64,000 nucleotides of DNA from Novilysobacter selenitireducens. GTDB taxonomy: Bacteria > Pseudomonadota > Gammaproteobacteria > Xanthomonadales > Xanthomonadaceae. The stretch spans positions 124,001 through 188,000 of the forward strand of contig NZ_JAINZW010000004.1 of NCBI RefSeq assembly GCF_020026895.1. The letters are read 5' to 3'. The translations under genes were made by a program, and so were the position numbers. Shown here in pieces: positions 19,538 to 28,605 of the stretch (the first letter of the stretch is position 1; each line of letters opens with the position of its first letter). A model generated the notes under the pieces. The model saw only the letters and a list, made by a program, of their open reading frames with translations, was not told the origin of the DNA and made no database searches.

Positions 19538-20878
19538 ATGCGATCCGAACACGCCTCCATTCCAGCGCCCGAACCGCGGGTCATCCCGCGCGATTCGCAC
19601 CCCGTCTCGCGCAAGGACATCAGTTCCAGCGCGCTGCGCGTCCTTTACCGGCTGCGTGATGCCGGCTTCGACGGCTACCTGGTGGGTGGTGCGGTCCGCG
19701 ACCTCATCGTCGGCGGCCACCCCAAGGACTTCGACATCGCGACCAATGCCACGCCCGAAGAGGTGCGGCACCTGTTCCGCAACTGCCGCCTGATCGGGCG
19801 CCGGTTCCGCCTGGCGCACGTCGTGTTCGGTCGCGAGATCATCGAGGTCGCCACCTTCCGCGCCAACGTCGACGACGGCAGCGGCGACCGAGAGGTCCAC
19901 GACGGCGGACGGCTGCTGCGCGACAACGTCTACGGCACGATCGAAGAGGACGCGGTCCGCCGCGACTTCACCGTCAACGCCCTGTACTACGCCATCGAGG
20001 ATTTCTCGGTCCGCGATTACGTGGGCGGGTTCGAGGATGCACAGAACCGCCTGATGCGCCTGATCGGCGACCCGGAAACGCGTTACCGCGAGGACCCGGT
20101 GCGCATGCTGCGCGCGGTCCGCCTGGCGGCCAAGCTCGGGTTCGAGATCGAGGCCGCCACGGCCGAGCCGATCCCACGCCTTGCGGGGCTGCTTGCGGAA
20201 GCCGCGCCAGCGCGCCTGTTCGAGGAGTGCCTGAAGCTGTTCCTGTCGGGCCATGCGGTCGAGAGCTTCCTCCGCCTTGAAAAGCACGGCCTGCTGCCGG
20301 TGCTGTTGCCCGAGTCTGCGCAGGCGCTCAAGGCCAACCGCAGCGGCGCCCTGCGCCGGATGTTGCTGGAAGGCCTGCGCGGCACGGACGAGCGCGTCGC
20401 CAATGACGAGCCGGTGTCGCCGGCCTTCCTGTTCGCGCTGCTGCTGTGGCCGGCGTATTGCCGTGCCCTGGCCACGCTGCAGGCGCAGGGCATGCACGCG
20501 GTCGAGGCCCAGCGCCGCGCCGCCGACCGGGTCACCGTGCACCAGCTGCAGACCATCGCGCTGCCGCGGCGGTTCTCGCTGCCGATGCAGGAGATCTGGC
20601 TGCTGCAGACGCGTTTCTCGCTGCGCCAGCGCAAGCGGGTATTCCGGCTGCTGTCGCATCCGCGCTTCCGCGCGGCGTTCGATTTCCTTTCGATTCGCCA
20701 GGCGGCGTCGCCCGAGCATGCCGAGGACATCGCCTTCTGGCGCGAGGCGCAGACGCAATCGGGCGATGAGCTGGCTGCCCAGCTCGACGCCCAGGCCAGC
20801 GCGCCGGACGACGATGACCTGGATGCCGATGGCGCCCCGCGCCGTCGCCGTCGCCGGCGTCGCAACCGGGCCGGCTGA
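19538..20878 (+). CDS. pcnB: Poly(A) polymerase I
   Basis: A 446-residue class II nucleotidyltransferase that adds 3' A-tails to RNA and marks it for decay. GGAVRD and KDFD (Asp64, Asp66) form the catalytic head, and RRDFTVNALYY and EDPVRMLRAVRLAAKLGF identify PcnB rather than CCA-adding enzyme. The C-terminus has an acidic run (DDDDLDADG) and then eight consecutive arginines, a more extreme version of the basic PcnB tail. The ATG at 19538 is followed by a poorly conserved leader of about 25 residues; the frame is open 28 codons upstream through the hairpin. folK follows after six bases. Confidence 0.94.
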   Translation: MRSEHASIPAPEPRVIPRDSHPVSRKDISSSALRVLYRLRDAGFDGYLVGGAVRDLIVGGHPKDFDIATNATPEEVRHLFRNCRLIGRRFRLAHVVFGREIIEVATFRANVDDGSGDREVHDGGRLLRDNVYGTIEEDAVRRDFTVNALYYAIEDFSVRDYVGGFEDAQNRLMRLIGDPETRYREDPVRMLRAVRLAAKLGFEIEAATAEPIPRLAGLLAEAAPARLFEECLKLFLSGHAVESFLRLEKHGLLPVLLPESAQALKANRSGALRRMLLEGLRGTDERVANDEPVSPAFLFALLLWPAYCRALATLQAQGMHAVEAQRRAADRVTVHQLQTIALPRRFSLPMQEIWLLQTRFSLRQRKRVFRLLSHPRFRAAFDFLSIRQAASPEHAEDIAFWREAQTQSGDELAAQLDAQASAPDDDDLDADGAPRRRRRRRRNRAG

Positions 20879-20884
20879 CGCGCC

Positions 20885-21394
20885 ATGCGCAACGCGCCGG
20901 ACGTCGTGGCGTGCGTGGTGGGGCTGGGCGGCAACGTGGGTGATGTCGCCACCACGCTTCGCGCCGCGTTCGACGCGCTGGATGCGCTGCCGTCCACGCG
21001 CCTGGTCCGTGCCTCCGGCCTGTACCGGACGCCGGCATGGGGCGTGACCGCGCAGGCCGACTTCATCAACGCCGCCGCGTTGCTGGATACCGCATTGCCG
21101 GCGCACGCGCTGCTTGACGAACTGCTGGCCATCGAGCGCACCTTCGGCCGTGACCGGGAGGCCGACGATGCCCAGCGCTGGGGTCCGCGCACCCTGGACC
21201 TGGACCTGCTGTTGTACGGGCGGGCGCGCATCGAAGAGCCCGGACTGACCGTGCCGCACCCGCTGCTGCATGCACGCGCCTTCGCACTGGTGCCGCTGCT
21301 GGAGGTCTCGCCCGACGCCGTCATTCCCGGCATCGGGCCCGCCGCCGACGCACTCGCGGCGATAGCCAGCGACGACATCCGGGCGCTAGGCTAG
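20885..21394 (+). CDS. folK: HPPK, 2-amino-4-hydroxy-6-hydroxymethyldihydropteridine diphosphokinase
   Basis: A 169-residue enzyme of folate synthesis that transfers pyrophosphate from ATP to the pterin. The family motif [13 protein letters not shown] is intact, as are GLGGNVGD near the N-terminus and [16 protein letters not shown]. The pcnB-folK-panB-panC order is the same as in E. coli and many gammaproteobacteria and suggests one operon. Confidence 0.97.
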   Translation: MRNAPDVVACVVGLGGNVGDVATTLRAAFDALDALPSTRLVRASGLYRTPAWGVTAQADFINAAALLDTALPAHALLDELLAIERTFGRDREADDAQRWGPRTLDLDLLLYGRARIEEPGLTVPHPLLHARAFALVPLLEVSPDAVIPGIGPAADALAAIASDDIRALG

Positions 21395-21398
21395 CGAG

Positions 21399-22220
21399 AT
21401 GTACACCGCGACCCCGAACGACGCCCCGTGGACCGTCCCCGCGCTGGCCCAGGCCAAGCGCGATGGCCGCAAGCTGGTGATGCTGACCTGCTACGACGCC
21501 GGCTTCGCCCGCACCGTGGATGCGGCCGGCATCGACCTCGTCCTGGTGGGCGATTCGCTGGGCATGGTCGTGCAGGGGCACGACAGCACGTTGCCGGTGA
21601 CGGTGGCCGACACCGCCTACCACACGCGCTGCGTCGCCCGCGGCCTGTCGCGCGCGTTGCTGGTCGCCGACCTGCCGTTCCAGGCCGATGCTTCGACCGA
21701 TCGTGCGCTGGCCGCCTCCACCGAGTTGCTGCAGGCCGGCGCCGCGATGGTCAAGCTGGAGGGCGCGGCGCCACACAAGCTCGATGTCATCCGCCATCTG
21801 GCGCAGCGCGAGATTCCGGTCTGCGCCCATCTTGGCCTGACGCCGCAGTCGGTGCTGCGACTGGGCGGCTACAAGGTGCAGGGCCGCGAAGCCGAAGCCG
21901 CGCGCCGGCTACAGGAGGACGCGCGCGCCGTGGCCGAGGCTGGTGCCGACCTGCTGGTGCTCGAATGCGTACCGACACCGCTCGCCGAGTCGATCACGCG
22001 CGAGAGCCCGATCCCGACCATCGGCATCGGCGCCGGCCCGCACTGCGACGGCCAGGTGCTGGTGCTGCACGACATGCTGGGCCTGCGCAGCGGCCACCGG
22101 CGCCCGCGCTTCGTAAAGGATTTCCTCGAGGAGGGCGGCTCGGTGCAGGGCGCGATGGAGGCCTATGCCGACGCCGTGCGCAGCGGCACGTTCCCGGATG
22201 CCGCGCACTCCTACGCCTGA
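21399..22220 (+). CDS. panB: 3-methyl-2-oxobutanoate hydroxymethyltransferase
   Basis: A 273-residue TIM barrel that makes ketopantoate, the first step to pantothenate. [30 protein letters not shown] (metal-binding Asp), GAAMVKLEG and [18 protein letters not shown] are all present. It begins four bases after the folK stop. A TAGGCT box seven bases before the ATG overlaps the folK stop and could be an internal promoter, but operon read-through is more likely. Confidence 0.98.
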   Translation: MYTATPNDAPWTVPALAQAKRDGRKLVMLTCYDAGFARTVDAAGIDLVLVGDSLGMVVQGHDSTLPVTVADTAYHTRCVARGLSRALLVADLPFQADASTDRALAASTELLQAGAAMVKLEGAAPHKLDVIRHLAQREIPVCAHLGLTPQSVLRLGGYKVQGREAEAARRLQEDARAVAEAGADLLVLECVPTPLAESITRESPIPTIGIGAGPHCDGQVLVLHDMLGLRSGHRRPRFVKDFLEEGGSVQGAMEAYADAVRSGTFPDAAHSYA

Positions 22221-22259
22221 CGGCGCCCGTCGGCGCCGCGTTCGGACCCGCCCAGACCC

Positions 22260-23105
22260 ATGATCGACACCCTGACCCGACTGGATGACCTGCGCGCGCG
22301 CGTCGCTGCCTGGAAGCGCGAAGGCCTGCGCGTCGGCTTCGTGCCGACGATGGGCAACCTGCACGCCGGGCACTTCTCTCTGGTCGAGCTGGCGCGCCGC
22401 CACGCCGAGCGCGTGGTGGTGAGCGTGTTCGTCAATCCGACCCAGTTCGGCCCGAACGAGGACTTCGACCGCTACCCCCGCACGCCCGATGCCGACGCCG
22501 CCGGTTTGGCGGAGGCCGGCGCGGATGCGGTGTGGATGCCGTCGGTCGAGACCATGTACCCGCATGGGGCCGGCGCGGCGGTGCAGGTGCGCGTGCCCGG
22601 CATCACCGGGGTGTTGGAAGGCGCGCACCGCCCCGGTCATTTTGACGGCGTCGCCACGGTGGTGGCGCGGCTGCTCAACCAGGTGCAGCCGGACGTGGCG
22701 GTGTTCGGCCGCAAGGATTACCAGCAACTGGCGGTGATCCGCTACCTGGTCGAAGACCTCGCGATGCCGGTGCGGATCGAGGCGGGCGCGACCTTGCGCG
22801 AGACCGACGGCCTGGCGATGAGTTCGCGCAACCAGTACCTGACCGCCGGGCAGCGGCAGGTCGCGGCGACGATCCACGCCACCCTGGAGTGGATGCGGCA
22901 GGCAGCCGTAGAGGGCAGGGCGCTGGAGTCCATCGAATCCGGTGCCCGTGACCGGCTCGAACAGGCAGGCTTCGCCGTCGACTACGCGGTCGTGCGCACG
23001 CCCGGGCTGGCGACTCCCGACGACGGCCACGGGCCACGGGTCGCGCTCATTGCGGCCCGCCTGGGCGCCACCCGGCTGATCGACAACCTGGAGTTCGATG
23101 CCTGA
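22260..23105 (+). CDS. panC: Pantothenate synthetase
   Basis: A 281-residue class I aminoacyl-tRNA-synthetase-like ligase joining pantoate and beta-alanine via pantoyl-adenylate. The HIGH-type motif is HAGH in PTMGNLHAGHFSLV; FVNPTQFGPNEDFDRYPR, GRKDYQQLAVI and the KMSKS-equivalent MSSRNQYL follow. It lies 39 bases after panB; panD is 141 bases downstream. Confidence 0.98.
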   Translation: MIDTLTRLDDLRARVAAWKREGLRVGFVPTMGNLHAGHFSLVELARRHAERVVVSVFVNPTQFGPNEDFDRYPRTPDADAAGLAEAGADAVWMPSVETMYPHGAGAAVQVRVPGITGVLEGAHRPGHFDGVATVVARLLNQVQPDVAVFGRKDYQQLAVIRYLVEDLAMPVRIEAGATLRETDGLAMSSRNQYLTAGQRQVAATIHATLEWMRQAAVEGRALESIESGARDRLEQAGFAVDYAVVRTPGLATPDDGHGPRVALIAARLGATRLIDNLEFDA

Positions 23106-23246
23106 CGGTGTGACCGGGCTCGCCGCGTCGGATCGACCCGCCGGCGGGGCCCGCAGCGTTCCACGGCCGTTATGTTGCGCTGCGCCATGCGCTGCTAGAC
23201 TTGCGGATTCCGACCAAAGCCCGTGCCCCGCGCACCGGAGCCCCGC

Positions 23247-23627
23247 ATGCAACTGAACCTGCTCAAGGCCAAGATCCACCGCGCCACCGTCACCCATGCC
23301 GAGCTGCATTACGAAGGCTCCTGCGCGATCGACGGCCGCCTGCTCGACATCTCCGGCATCCGCGAGTACGAGCAGGTGCACATCTACAACATCAACAACG
23401 GCCACCGCTTCGTCACCTACGCCATCCGTGGCGAGGAAGGCAGCGGCGTGATCTCGGTCAACGGCGCCGCCGCGCACTGCGCGCAGCCCGGCGACCTGGT
23501 GATCATCTGTGCCTATGGCGCCTGCGACGAGGCCGAGGCCGCCAAGTTCAAGCCGACGCTGGTGTATGTCGACCGCGAGAACCGCCTGACCCACACGAAC
23601 CATTCGATCCCCGCCCAGGCGGCCTGA
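23247..23627 (+). CDS. panD: Aspartate 1-decarboxylase proenzyme
   Basis: A 126-residue pyruvoyl-dependent enzyme making beta-alanine for PanC. The self-cleavage site is Gly24-Ser25 in YEGSC; Ser25 becomes the pyruvoyl group. Lys9, Tyr58-region YNINNGHRF and the GAAAH loop are conserved. The ATG at 23247 starts [13 protein letters not shown]; the frame is open eight codons upstream. A TAGACT box (23196-23201) upstream may give it its own promoter. pgi follows after seven bases. Confidence 0.97.
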   Translation: MQLNLLKAKIHRATVTHAELHYEGSCAIDGRLLDISGIREYEQVHIYNINNGHRFVTYAIRGEEGSGVISVNGAAAHCAQPGDLVIICAYGACDEAEAAKFKPTLVYVDRENRLTHTNHSIPAQAA

Positions 23628-23634
23628 CGCGGGG

Positions 23635-25149
23635 ATGTCGGGCGCCGCGCTGAAGGAACAGCTGGCCGCGCACGCACGGCGCCTCGCCGGCACGCGCATC
23701 GCCGACCTGGTTGGCGGCGACCCCGCCCGGGTGGCCGACTTCAGCGTTCAGGCGGGTCCGCTGCACGCGTGTTTCGCCCGCCAGCGGATCGACCGCGACG
23801 CGCTCGAGGCCCTGTTCGTCGCGTTCGACCAAGCCGGCGCCGCGCCGGCGATCGCAGCCCTGTTCGATGGTGGGCAGGTCAATCCGACCGAAGCGCGCCC
23901 TGCGCTGCACACGGCGCTGCGCAGCGACCTGTCCGAAGCGACGGTCGCGCGCGACGCGTCAGCCGTGGCGCGCGAGGCGCGCACGCGCATGGCCGCGCTG
24001 GTCGAGCGTATCTGCGCCGCCGGCATCACCGATGTGGTCAGCGTCGGCATCGGCGGGTCGGACCTGGGCCCGCGGCTGGTGGTCGACGCACTGGCGGGCG
24101 ATGCGTCCGCCACCGGGATCCGCGTCCATTTCCTGTCCAATGTCGATGGCGCGGCTGCACAGCGCGTGCTGGCCGGGCTCGATCCGTCGCATACCGCCGC
24201 CGTCCTGATCTCCAAGAGCTTCGGTACGCAGGAGACGCTGCTCAACGGCGCGATCCTGCGCGACTGGCTCGGCGACGACACACGGCTGTACGCCGTGACC
24301 GCCAATACCGACCGCGCACAGGCGGCCTTCGGCATCCCGGAGGACCGCATCCTGCCAATGTGGGACTGGGTAGGAGGCCGCTACTCGCTGTGGTCGGCGG
24401 TGGGCCTGCCCATTGCGCTGGCCGTCGGCATGCCGGCGTTCGAGCAGTTGCTCGCTGGTGCCTCCGAAATGGATGCCCACGTCCTGCGCACCCCCGTCCG
24501 CCGCAACATGGCCGCCTGGCACGCCGCGCTGGCCGTCTGGAATCGCAATGCCCTCGGGCTCGCGAGTCATGCGGTTGTGCCCTACGACGAGCGCCTCAAG
24601 CTGCTGCCGGCCTACCTGCAGCAACTGGTGATGGAGAGCCTGGGCAAATCCGCAACGCTCGACGGCAGAGCGGTTCCGATGGACACCGTGCCGGTGTGGT
24701 GGGGCGGGGTCGGCACCGATACCCAGCACAGCTTCTTCCAGGCACTGCACCAGGGCACGCAGGTCGTGCCGATCGACTTCATCGGCGCCGTCCATTCCGA
24801 TGCGCCCTACGCCGACAACCACCGTGCGTTGCTGGCCAACCTGCTCGCGCAGTCCGAGGCATTGGCCAACGGCCAGGATGCGGACGACCCGCACCGCGCC
24901 TATGCCGGCAACCGGCCCAACACACTGTGGTTGCTCGAAGCACTGACGCCCCGTTCGCTGGGCGCGCTGCTGGCGATGTACGAGCACAGCGTCTACCTGC
25001 AGGCCCTGCTGTGGGGCATCAACCCGTTCGACCAGTTCGGTGTCGAGCTCGGGAAACAGGTCGCCGGCCGACTGCTGCCGGCGCTGGAAGGCCAGGGCGA
25101 AGCGGATGATCCGGTGACGCGCGCGCTGGTGGAGCGGTTGCGGGATTGA
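23635..25149 (+). CDS. pgi: Glucose-6-phosphate isomerase
   Basis: A 504-residue enzyme interconverting glucose- and fructose-6-phosphate. Conserved blocks are [24 protein letters not shown], the [11 protein letters not shown] signature, the catalytic-Glu region [21 protein letters not shown] and [14 protein letters not shown]. It is slightly shorter than E. coli Pgi (549), normal for this lineage. The start (ATG at 23635) lies seven bases after panD, coupling central metabolism to the pantothenate operon; there is no strong ribosome site beyond GGGGA. Confidence 0.97.
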   Translation: MSGAALKEQLAAHARRLAGTRIADLVGGDPARVADFSVQAGPLHACFARQRIDRDALEALFVAFDQAGAAPAIAALFDGGQVNPTEARPALHTALRSDLSEATVARDASAVAREARTRMAALVERICAAGITDVVSVGIGGSDLGPRLVVDALAGDASATGIRVHFLSNVDGAAAQRVLAGLDPSHTAAVLISKSFGTQETLLNGAILRDWLGDDTRLYAVTANTDRAQAAFGIPEDRILPMWDWVGGRYSLWSAVGLPIALAVGMPAFEQLLAGASEMDAHVLRTPVRRNMAAWHAALAVWNRNALGLASHAVVPYDERLKLLPAYLQQLVMESLGKSATLDGRAVPMDTVPVWWGGVGTDTQHSFFQALHQGTQVVPIDFIGAVHSDAPYADNHRALLANLLAQSEALANGQDADDPHRAYAGNRPNTLWLLEALTPRSLGALLAMYEHSVYLQALLWGINPFDQFGVELGKQVAGRLLPALEGQGEADDPVTRALVERLRD

Positions 25150-25168
25150 GCCTTCCCGCCTGCCTTTC

Positions 25169-25374
25169 GTAGGAGCGGCTTCAGCCGCGAACCTGGATGG
25201 CCTCGAGCCGGCCTCCGATCTCATCTTTCCCGTGTAGGAGCGACGTAAGTCGCGATCGCGCACTTGCCAGGAAAGATTGGTCGCGACTTACGTCGCTCCT
25301 ACAAAGGTTCCACGGTGAGCATGGCGCTCCGGTGCCAGGGCCGACGTCCCTTCGCGGCTGAAGCCGCTCCTACA
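25169..25374. repeat. Cluster of four GTAG-type (SMAG-like) palindromic repeats
   Basis: Four copies of a roughly 23-base unit GTAGGAGCG...CGCGA lie at 25169-25190 (+), 25233-25256 (+), 25281-25303 (-) and 25351-25374 (-). Two carry the core GGCTTCAGCC and two carry GACGTAAGTC; ends are shared while the arms covary and stay palindromic. The middle two face each other as a long inverted repeat. They match the GTAG class (SMAG) described in Stenotrophomonas. No REP-associated transposase gene is in the window. The last copy overlaps the queG stop codon. Confidence 0.9.
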
Positions 25375-26452
25375 GCGACGCGACGTCGTGGCGCGCAAGC
25401 GCCCACTCCACGTGCTCGCGCACGATCGGGTCCTCGACATCACGACGCGACTGCAGTGCCTCGATCACCTCGGGTGAGGTCGGCGCATTGCCCAGCGCCA
25501 CGGCGATGTTCCGCAACCAGCGCGCATGTCCGCTGCGGCGGATGGCCGAACCTTCCGTGCGCTGCATGAATTCGTCCTCGCTCCAGGCAAACAGGTCGGC
25601 GAGGCTCGCCCTGTCGAGATTGTTGCGCGCGCGGAAGTCCGGCTCGTCGGTGCGGCGGGCGAACTTGTTCCACGGACAGACCAGTTGGCAGTCGTCGCAG
25701 CCGAAGATGCGGTTGCCGATCGGTTCGCGCAGCTCCAGCGGTATCGCGCCTTCGTGTTCGATCGTCAGGTAGGAAATGCACCGGCGTGCGTCCAGCCGAT
25801 GCGGCGCGGTGATCGCGCGGGTGGGGCAGATGTCGATGCACCGGGTGCAGGTGCCGCAGTGCGCGGTCGCCGGTGCATCGACGGGCAACGGGATATCCAC
25901 ATAGATTTCGCCCAGGAAGAACCAGGAGCCGCCGTCCTTGTCGATCAGGCAGGTGTGCTTGCCGATCCAGCCCAGTCCGGCGTTGCGTGCCAGGGCGCGC
26001 TCCAGCACGGGCGCGGAGTCGACGAACACGCGGTAGCCGAACGGCCCGGTTTCCGCCGCGATCTGGTCGGCCAGCTGCTGCAGGCGTCGCCGCATCAGCT
26101 TGTGGTAGTCGCGTCCCAGCGCGTAGCGGGCGACGTAGGCGCGTGAGCCGTCGGCGAGCGTGGCCCAGGCCGCGTCGTCGTCCTGTCCGTAGTCCAGGCC
26201 GACCGAAATGACGCGCACCGTGCCGGGCGTCAACTCCTGCGGGCGTGCGCGCAACTCACCGTGGCGCGCCATCCAGTCCATCGTTCCGTACAGCCCCTGC
26301 GCCAGCCAGTCGCGCAAGTGGCCGGCGTCCTCGTCCAGGGCGATGTCGCTGATGCCGCAGCGCTGGAACCCCATGTCCACCGCCATCGCCCGGATACGCA
26401 CGGCGAGTGCGTCGAGGTCGACGTGGGGCGGCGATGTCGAAGGCGGAATCAC
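25370..26452 (-). CDS. queG: Epoxyqueuosine reductase
   Basis: A 360-residue cobalamin and Fe-S enzyme performing the last step of queuosine formation in tRNA. Two ferredoxin-type clusters are seen in CGTCTRCIDICP and CDDCQLVCPWN, after the cobalamin-binding region containing GWIGKHTCLI. The GTG at 26452 gives a short lead before VDLDALAVRIRA; a downstream ATG start cannot be excluded. The stop codon TAG is provided by the terminal CTACA of a GTAG palindrome. The queG divergent to nnr-tsaE-amiB-mutL order is as in E. coli. Confidence 0.93.
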   Translation of the reverse strand: MIPPSTSPPHVDLDALAVRIRAMAVDMGFQRCGISDIALDEDAGHLRDWLAQGLYGTMDWMARHGELRARPQELTPGTVRVISVGLDYGQDDDAAWATLADGSRAYVARYALGRDYHKLMRRRLQQLADQIAAETGPFGYRVFVDSAPVLERALARNAGLGWIGKHTCLIDKDGGSWFFLGEIYVDIPLPVDAPATAHCGTCTRCIDICPTRAITAPHRLDARRCISYLTIEHEGAIPLELREPIGNRIFGCDDCQLVCPWNKFARRTDEPDFRARNNLDRASLADLFAWSEDEFMQRTEGSAIRRSGHARWLRNIAVALGNAPTSPEVIEALQSRRDVEDPIVREHVEWALARHDVASL

Positions 26453-26461
26453 GGTGGCGCA

Positions 26462-26471
26462 AGTATAGAAT
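26462..26471. promoter_or_regulatory. Overlapping divergent -10 boxes of queG and nnr
   Basis: TATACT on the minus strand (26467-26462) and TAGAAT on the plus strand (26466-26471) overlap by two bases. Transcription would start near 26455 for queG, about three bases before its GTG, and at 26478 for nnr, exactly at its ATG. No Shine-Dalgarno is possible in either leader. No -35 boxes are recognisable. Confidence 0.5.
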
Positions 26472-26477
26472 CGCGCG

Positions 26478-28022
26478 ATGCACAACGCCGCCGAGACTGT
26501 CGCCGATAAAGCTGCCGACATGGCTGCCGCCCGCTTCGATGTCCAGGCGCTGCGCGCAATCGAAGCGCGTGCTACACGGCGGCTGGGCGACGGTTTCGAA
26601 CTCATGCAACGCGCCGGCCAGGCCGCGTGGCGTGAAGTGCTGCACCGATGGCCGCATGCACAACGCCTCACCGTCGTGTGCGGGCCTGGCAACAACGGCG
26701 GCGATGGTTATGTACTCGCGCGACTTGCGCACGAGTCGGGCCGGGACGTTCGCGTGGTTCGCGCGGCCGCGCACGAGGCGACCGGCACGCTGGCGCAGCG
26801 CGCTGAAGCGGGCTACCGCGACGCTGGCGGGTCGGTCGTGGTGTTCGATGGCGAATTGGATTGCGTCGCCGGTGGGGGCCACATCGTGGTCGACGCGGTC
26901 CTTGGCATCGGCCTTTCACGCGCGCCCGACGCGGTGGTGACGGCGCTGGTCGAGGCCATCAACGGCTGCCGGTGTCCGGTACTGGCGCTGGACGTTCCTA
27001 CGGGCGTCGACGCCGACACCGGTACGACACCGGGCGCTGCGGTACATGCGAATGCGTGCATCGAGTTCATCGCGCCAAAGGCTGGGCTGCGCACGGGCGT
27101 GGCGCTCGACTGCACCGGCACGCTGTCGCTGGCGGCGTTGGGCGTGGAGGCCGATGACTTCGCAGGCGTCGAACCGGTCGCCGTCGCGTTGCGCGCGCCC
27201 GACCTGCATGCCGCGTGGCCCCCGCGTCTTCGCGATTCGCACAAGGGTCGACACGGCCGCGTCGCCTGCATCGGCGGCGACAGCGGACACGGTGGCGCGA
27301 TCCTGATGACCGCGGAAGCCGCATTGCGCACGGGCGCGGGACTGGTCGACGTGGTGACCCGGCCCGGGCATGTCTCCGCGCTGCTGGCGCGGCGGCCGGA
27401 GGTAATGGCCCACGGCGCCGACGCCGTGACGGACGATGCGCGGAGCGTGGTGGACCACGCCAACGTGGTGGCGATCGGTCCAGGGTTGGGGCAGGGCGAC
27501 TGGGGCCGGGCGTGGTTCGACACCGCGCTGGCATCCGGGCGTCGCCTCGTAGTCGATGCCGATGCGCTGCACCTGCTGGCGCAGCGGGCAGGTCCCGCCC
27601 CGGCGGACGCGATCCTGACGCCGCACCCGGGCGAGGCCGCGGCGCTGCTCGGCTGTGGCACGTCGGACATCCAGTCGGACCGACTCCGCGCCGCCCGGCG
27701 CGTGGCCGAGCGCTACCAGTGCGCCGTCGTGCTCAAGGGTGCCGGAACCGTGGTGGGCGCGCCCGGCCGGGTGCCGCGGCTGGTCGAGGCGGGGAACCCC
27801 GGCATGGCCGTGGGCGGCATGGGCGATGTGCTGACCGGCGTGATCGCCTCGCTCTGCGCGCAGGGGCTGGCGCCGTTCGATGCCGCCTGCACCGGTGCGC
27901 TGCTGCATGCGCTGGCCGGCGACCGCGCTGTGGACGAGGGCGGTCCGCGGGGCCTGCTGCCCAGCGACCTGATGCCGTGGCTGCGCCGGCTTGCCAACGA
28001 TGGGGATGTGGCGTGGAACTGA
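26478..28022 (+). CDS. nnr: Bifunctional NAD(P)HX epimerase/dehydratase
   Basis: A 514-residue fusion. The N-terminal YjeF_N domain (about 15-230; CGPGNNGGDGYVLARLA, LDVPTGVDADTG) epimerises damaged NAD(P)HX, and the C-terminal ribokinase-like domain (about 240-505; LTPHPGEAAALL, VVLKGAGTVV, NPGMAVGGMGDVLTGVI) dehydrates the S form using ADP. It repairs hydrated nicotinamide cofactors. It is the first gene of nnr-tsaE and probably amiB-mutL. Confidence 0.96.
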   Translation: MHNAAETVADKAADMAAARFDVQALRAIEARATRRLGDGFELMQRAGQAAWREVLHRWPHAQRLTVVCGPGNNGGDGYVLARLAHESGRDVRVVRAAAHEATGTLAQRAEAGYRDAGGSVVVFDGELDCVAGGGHIVVDAVLGIGLSRAPDAVVTALVEAINGCRCPVLALDVPTGVDADTGTTPGAAVHANACIEFIAPKAGLRTGVALDCTGTLSLAALGVEADDFAGVEPVAVALRAPDLHAAWPPRLRDSHKGRHGRVACIGGDSGHGGAILMTAEAALRTGAGLVDVVTRPGHVSALLARRPEVMAHGADAVTDDARSVVDHANVVAIGPGLGQGDWGRAWFDTALASGRRLVVDADALHLLAQRAGPAPADAILTPHPGEAAALLGCGTSDIQSDRLRAARRVAERYQCAVVLKGAGTVVGAPGRVPRLVEAGNPGMAVGGMGDVLTGVIASLCAQGLAPFDAACTGALLHALAGDRAVDEGGPRGLLPSDLMPWLRRLANDGDVAWN

Positions 28023-28522
28023 AGATCGACGAATTGAGGATCGACCTGCCCGACGCGGACGCCACCGACCGCCTCGGCCAGGCGCTCGCCCGCACGCGGC
28101 CGGCCAGTGCGGTGGTCCACCTGCACGGCGACCTGGGTGCCGGCAAATCGACCCTGGCCCGGGCGCTGCTGCGTGCGCTGGGCGTGACCGGCACGATCCG
28201 CAGCCCGACCTACACGCTGATCGAGCGTTATCCGCTGCAGGGCGGTGGTGAGGCGTGGCACCTCGACCTCTATCGGATCGCCGACGCCGGCGAGCTCGAT
28301 TTCCTCGGGCTGGATGAGGGCGCGGCGGTGCTTTGGCTGATCGAGTGGCCCGAGCGCGGGCGTGGCCACCTGCCGGCGCCGGATCTCGAGGTCCACCTGG
28401 AGGTCGACGGGCTGGGCCGACGGGCGCGCCTGCTCGTGCCGACGCCGGTCGGCGAGCAGTGGCTCGGGCAGTTGGAGGCCATCGTGCGGGCCGACCCCAG
28501 CTTGCGGGTCATTTCTGAATGA
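28013..28522 (+). CDS. tsaE: tRNA threonylcarbamoyladenosine synthesis ATPase TsaE
   Basis: A 169-residue P-loop ATPase with Walker A GDLGAGKST and the family motif RSPTYTLIERY, plus HLDLYRI and EWPERG. With TsaB and TsaD it makes t6A37 on ANN-reading tRNAs. The GTG at 28013 overlaps the end of nnr by ten bases. It is slightly longer at the C-terminus than E. coli TsaE (153). Confidence 0.95.
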   Translation: MELKIDELRIDLPDADATDRLGQALARTRPASAVVHLHGDLGAGKSTLARALLRALGVTGTIRSPTYTLIERYPLQGGGEAWHLDLYRIADAGELDFLGLDEGAAVLWLIEWPERGRGHLPAPDLEVHLEVDGLGRRARLLVPTPVGEQWLGQLEAIVRADPSLRVISE

Positions 28523-28605
28523 TCCGGCAGGAAGTTGCGGCAGGCCACGGATTCCAAAGGAAAAAATGCTTGCAATATCCCGTGTCCGGTGCTTGACTAC
28601 GGCGC

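Noticed and set aside
19514-21271. A 585-codon minus-strand frame opposite pcnB and folK.
   Set aside because: Shadow frame; pcnB and folK motifs are intact on the plus strand.
25169-25374. Possible CRISPR array because of regularly repeated short units.
   Set aside because: Units are palindromic, in both orientations, irregularly spaced, and identical to dispersed copies elsewhere; no cas genes.
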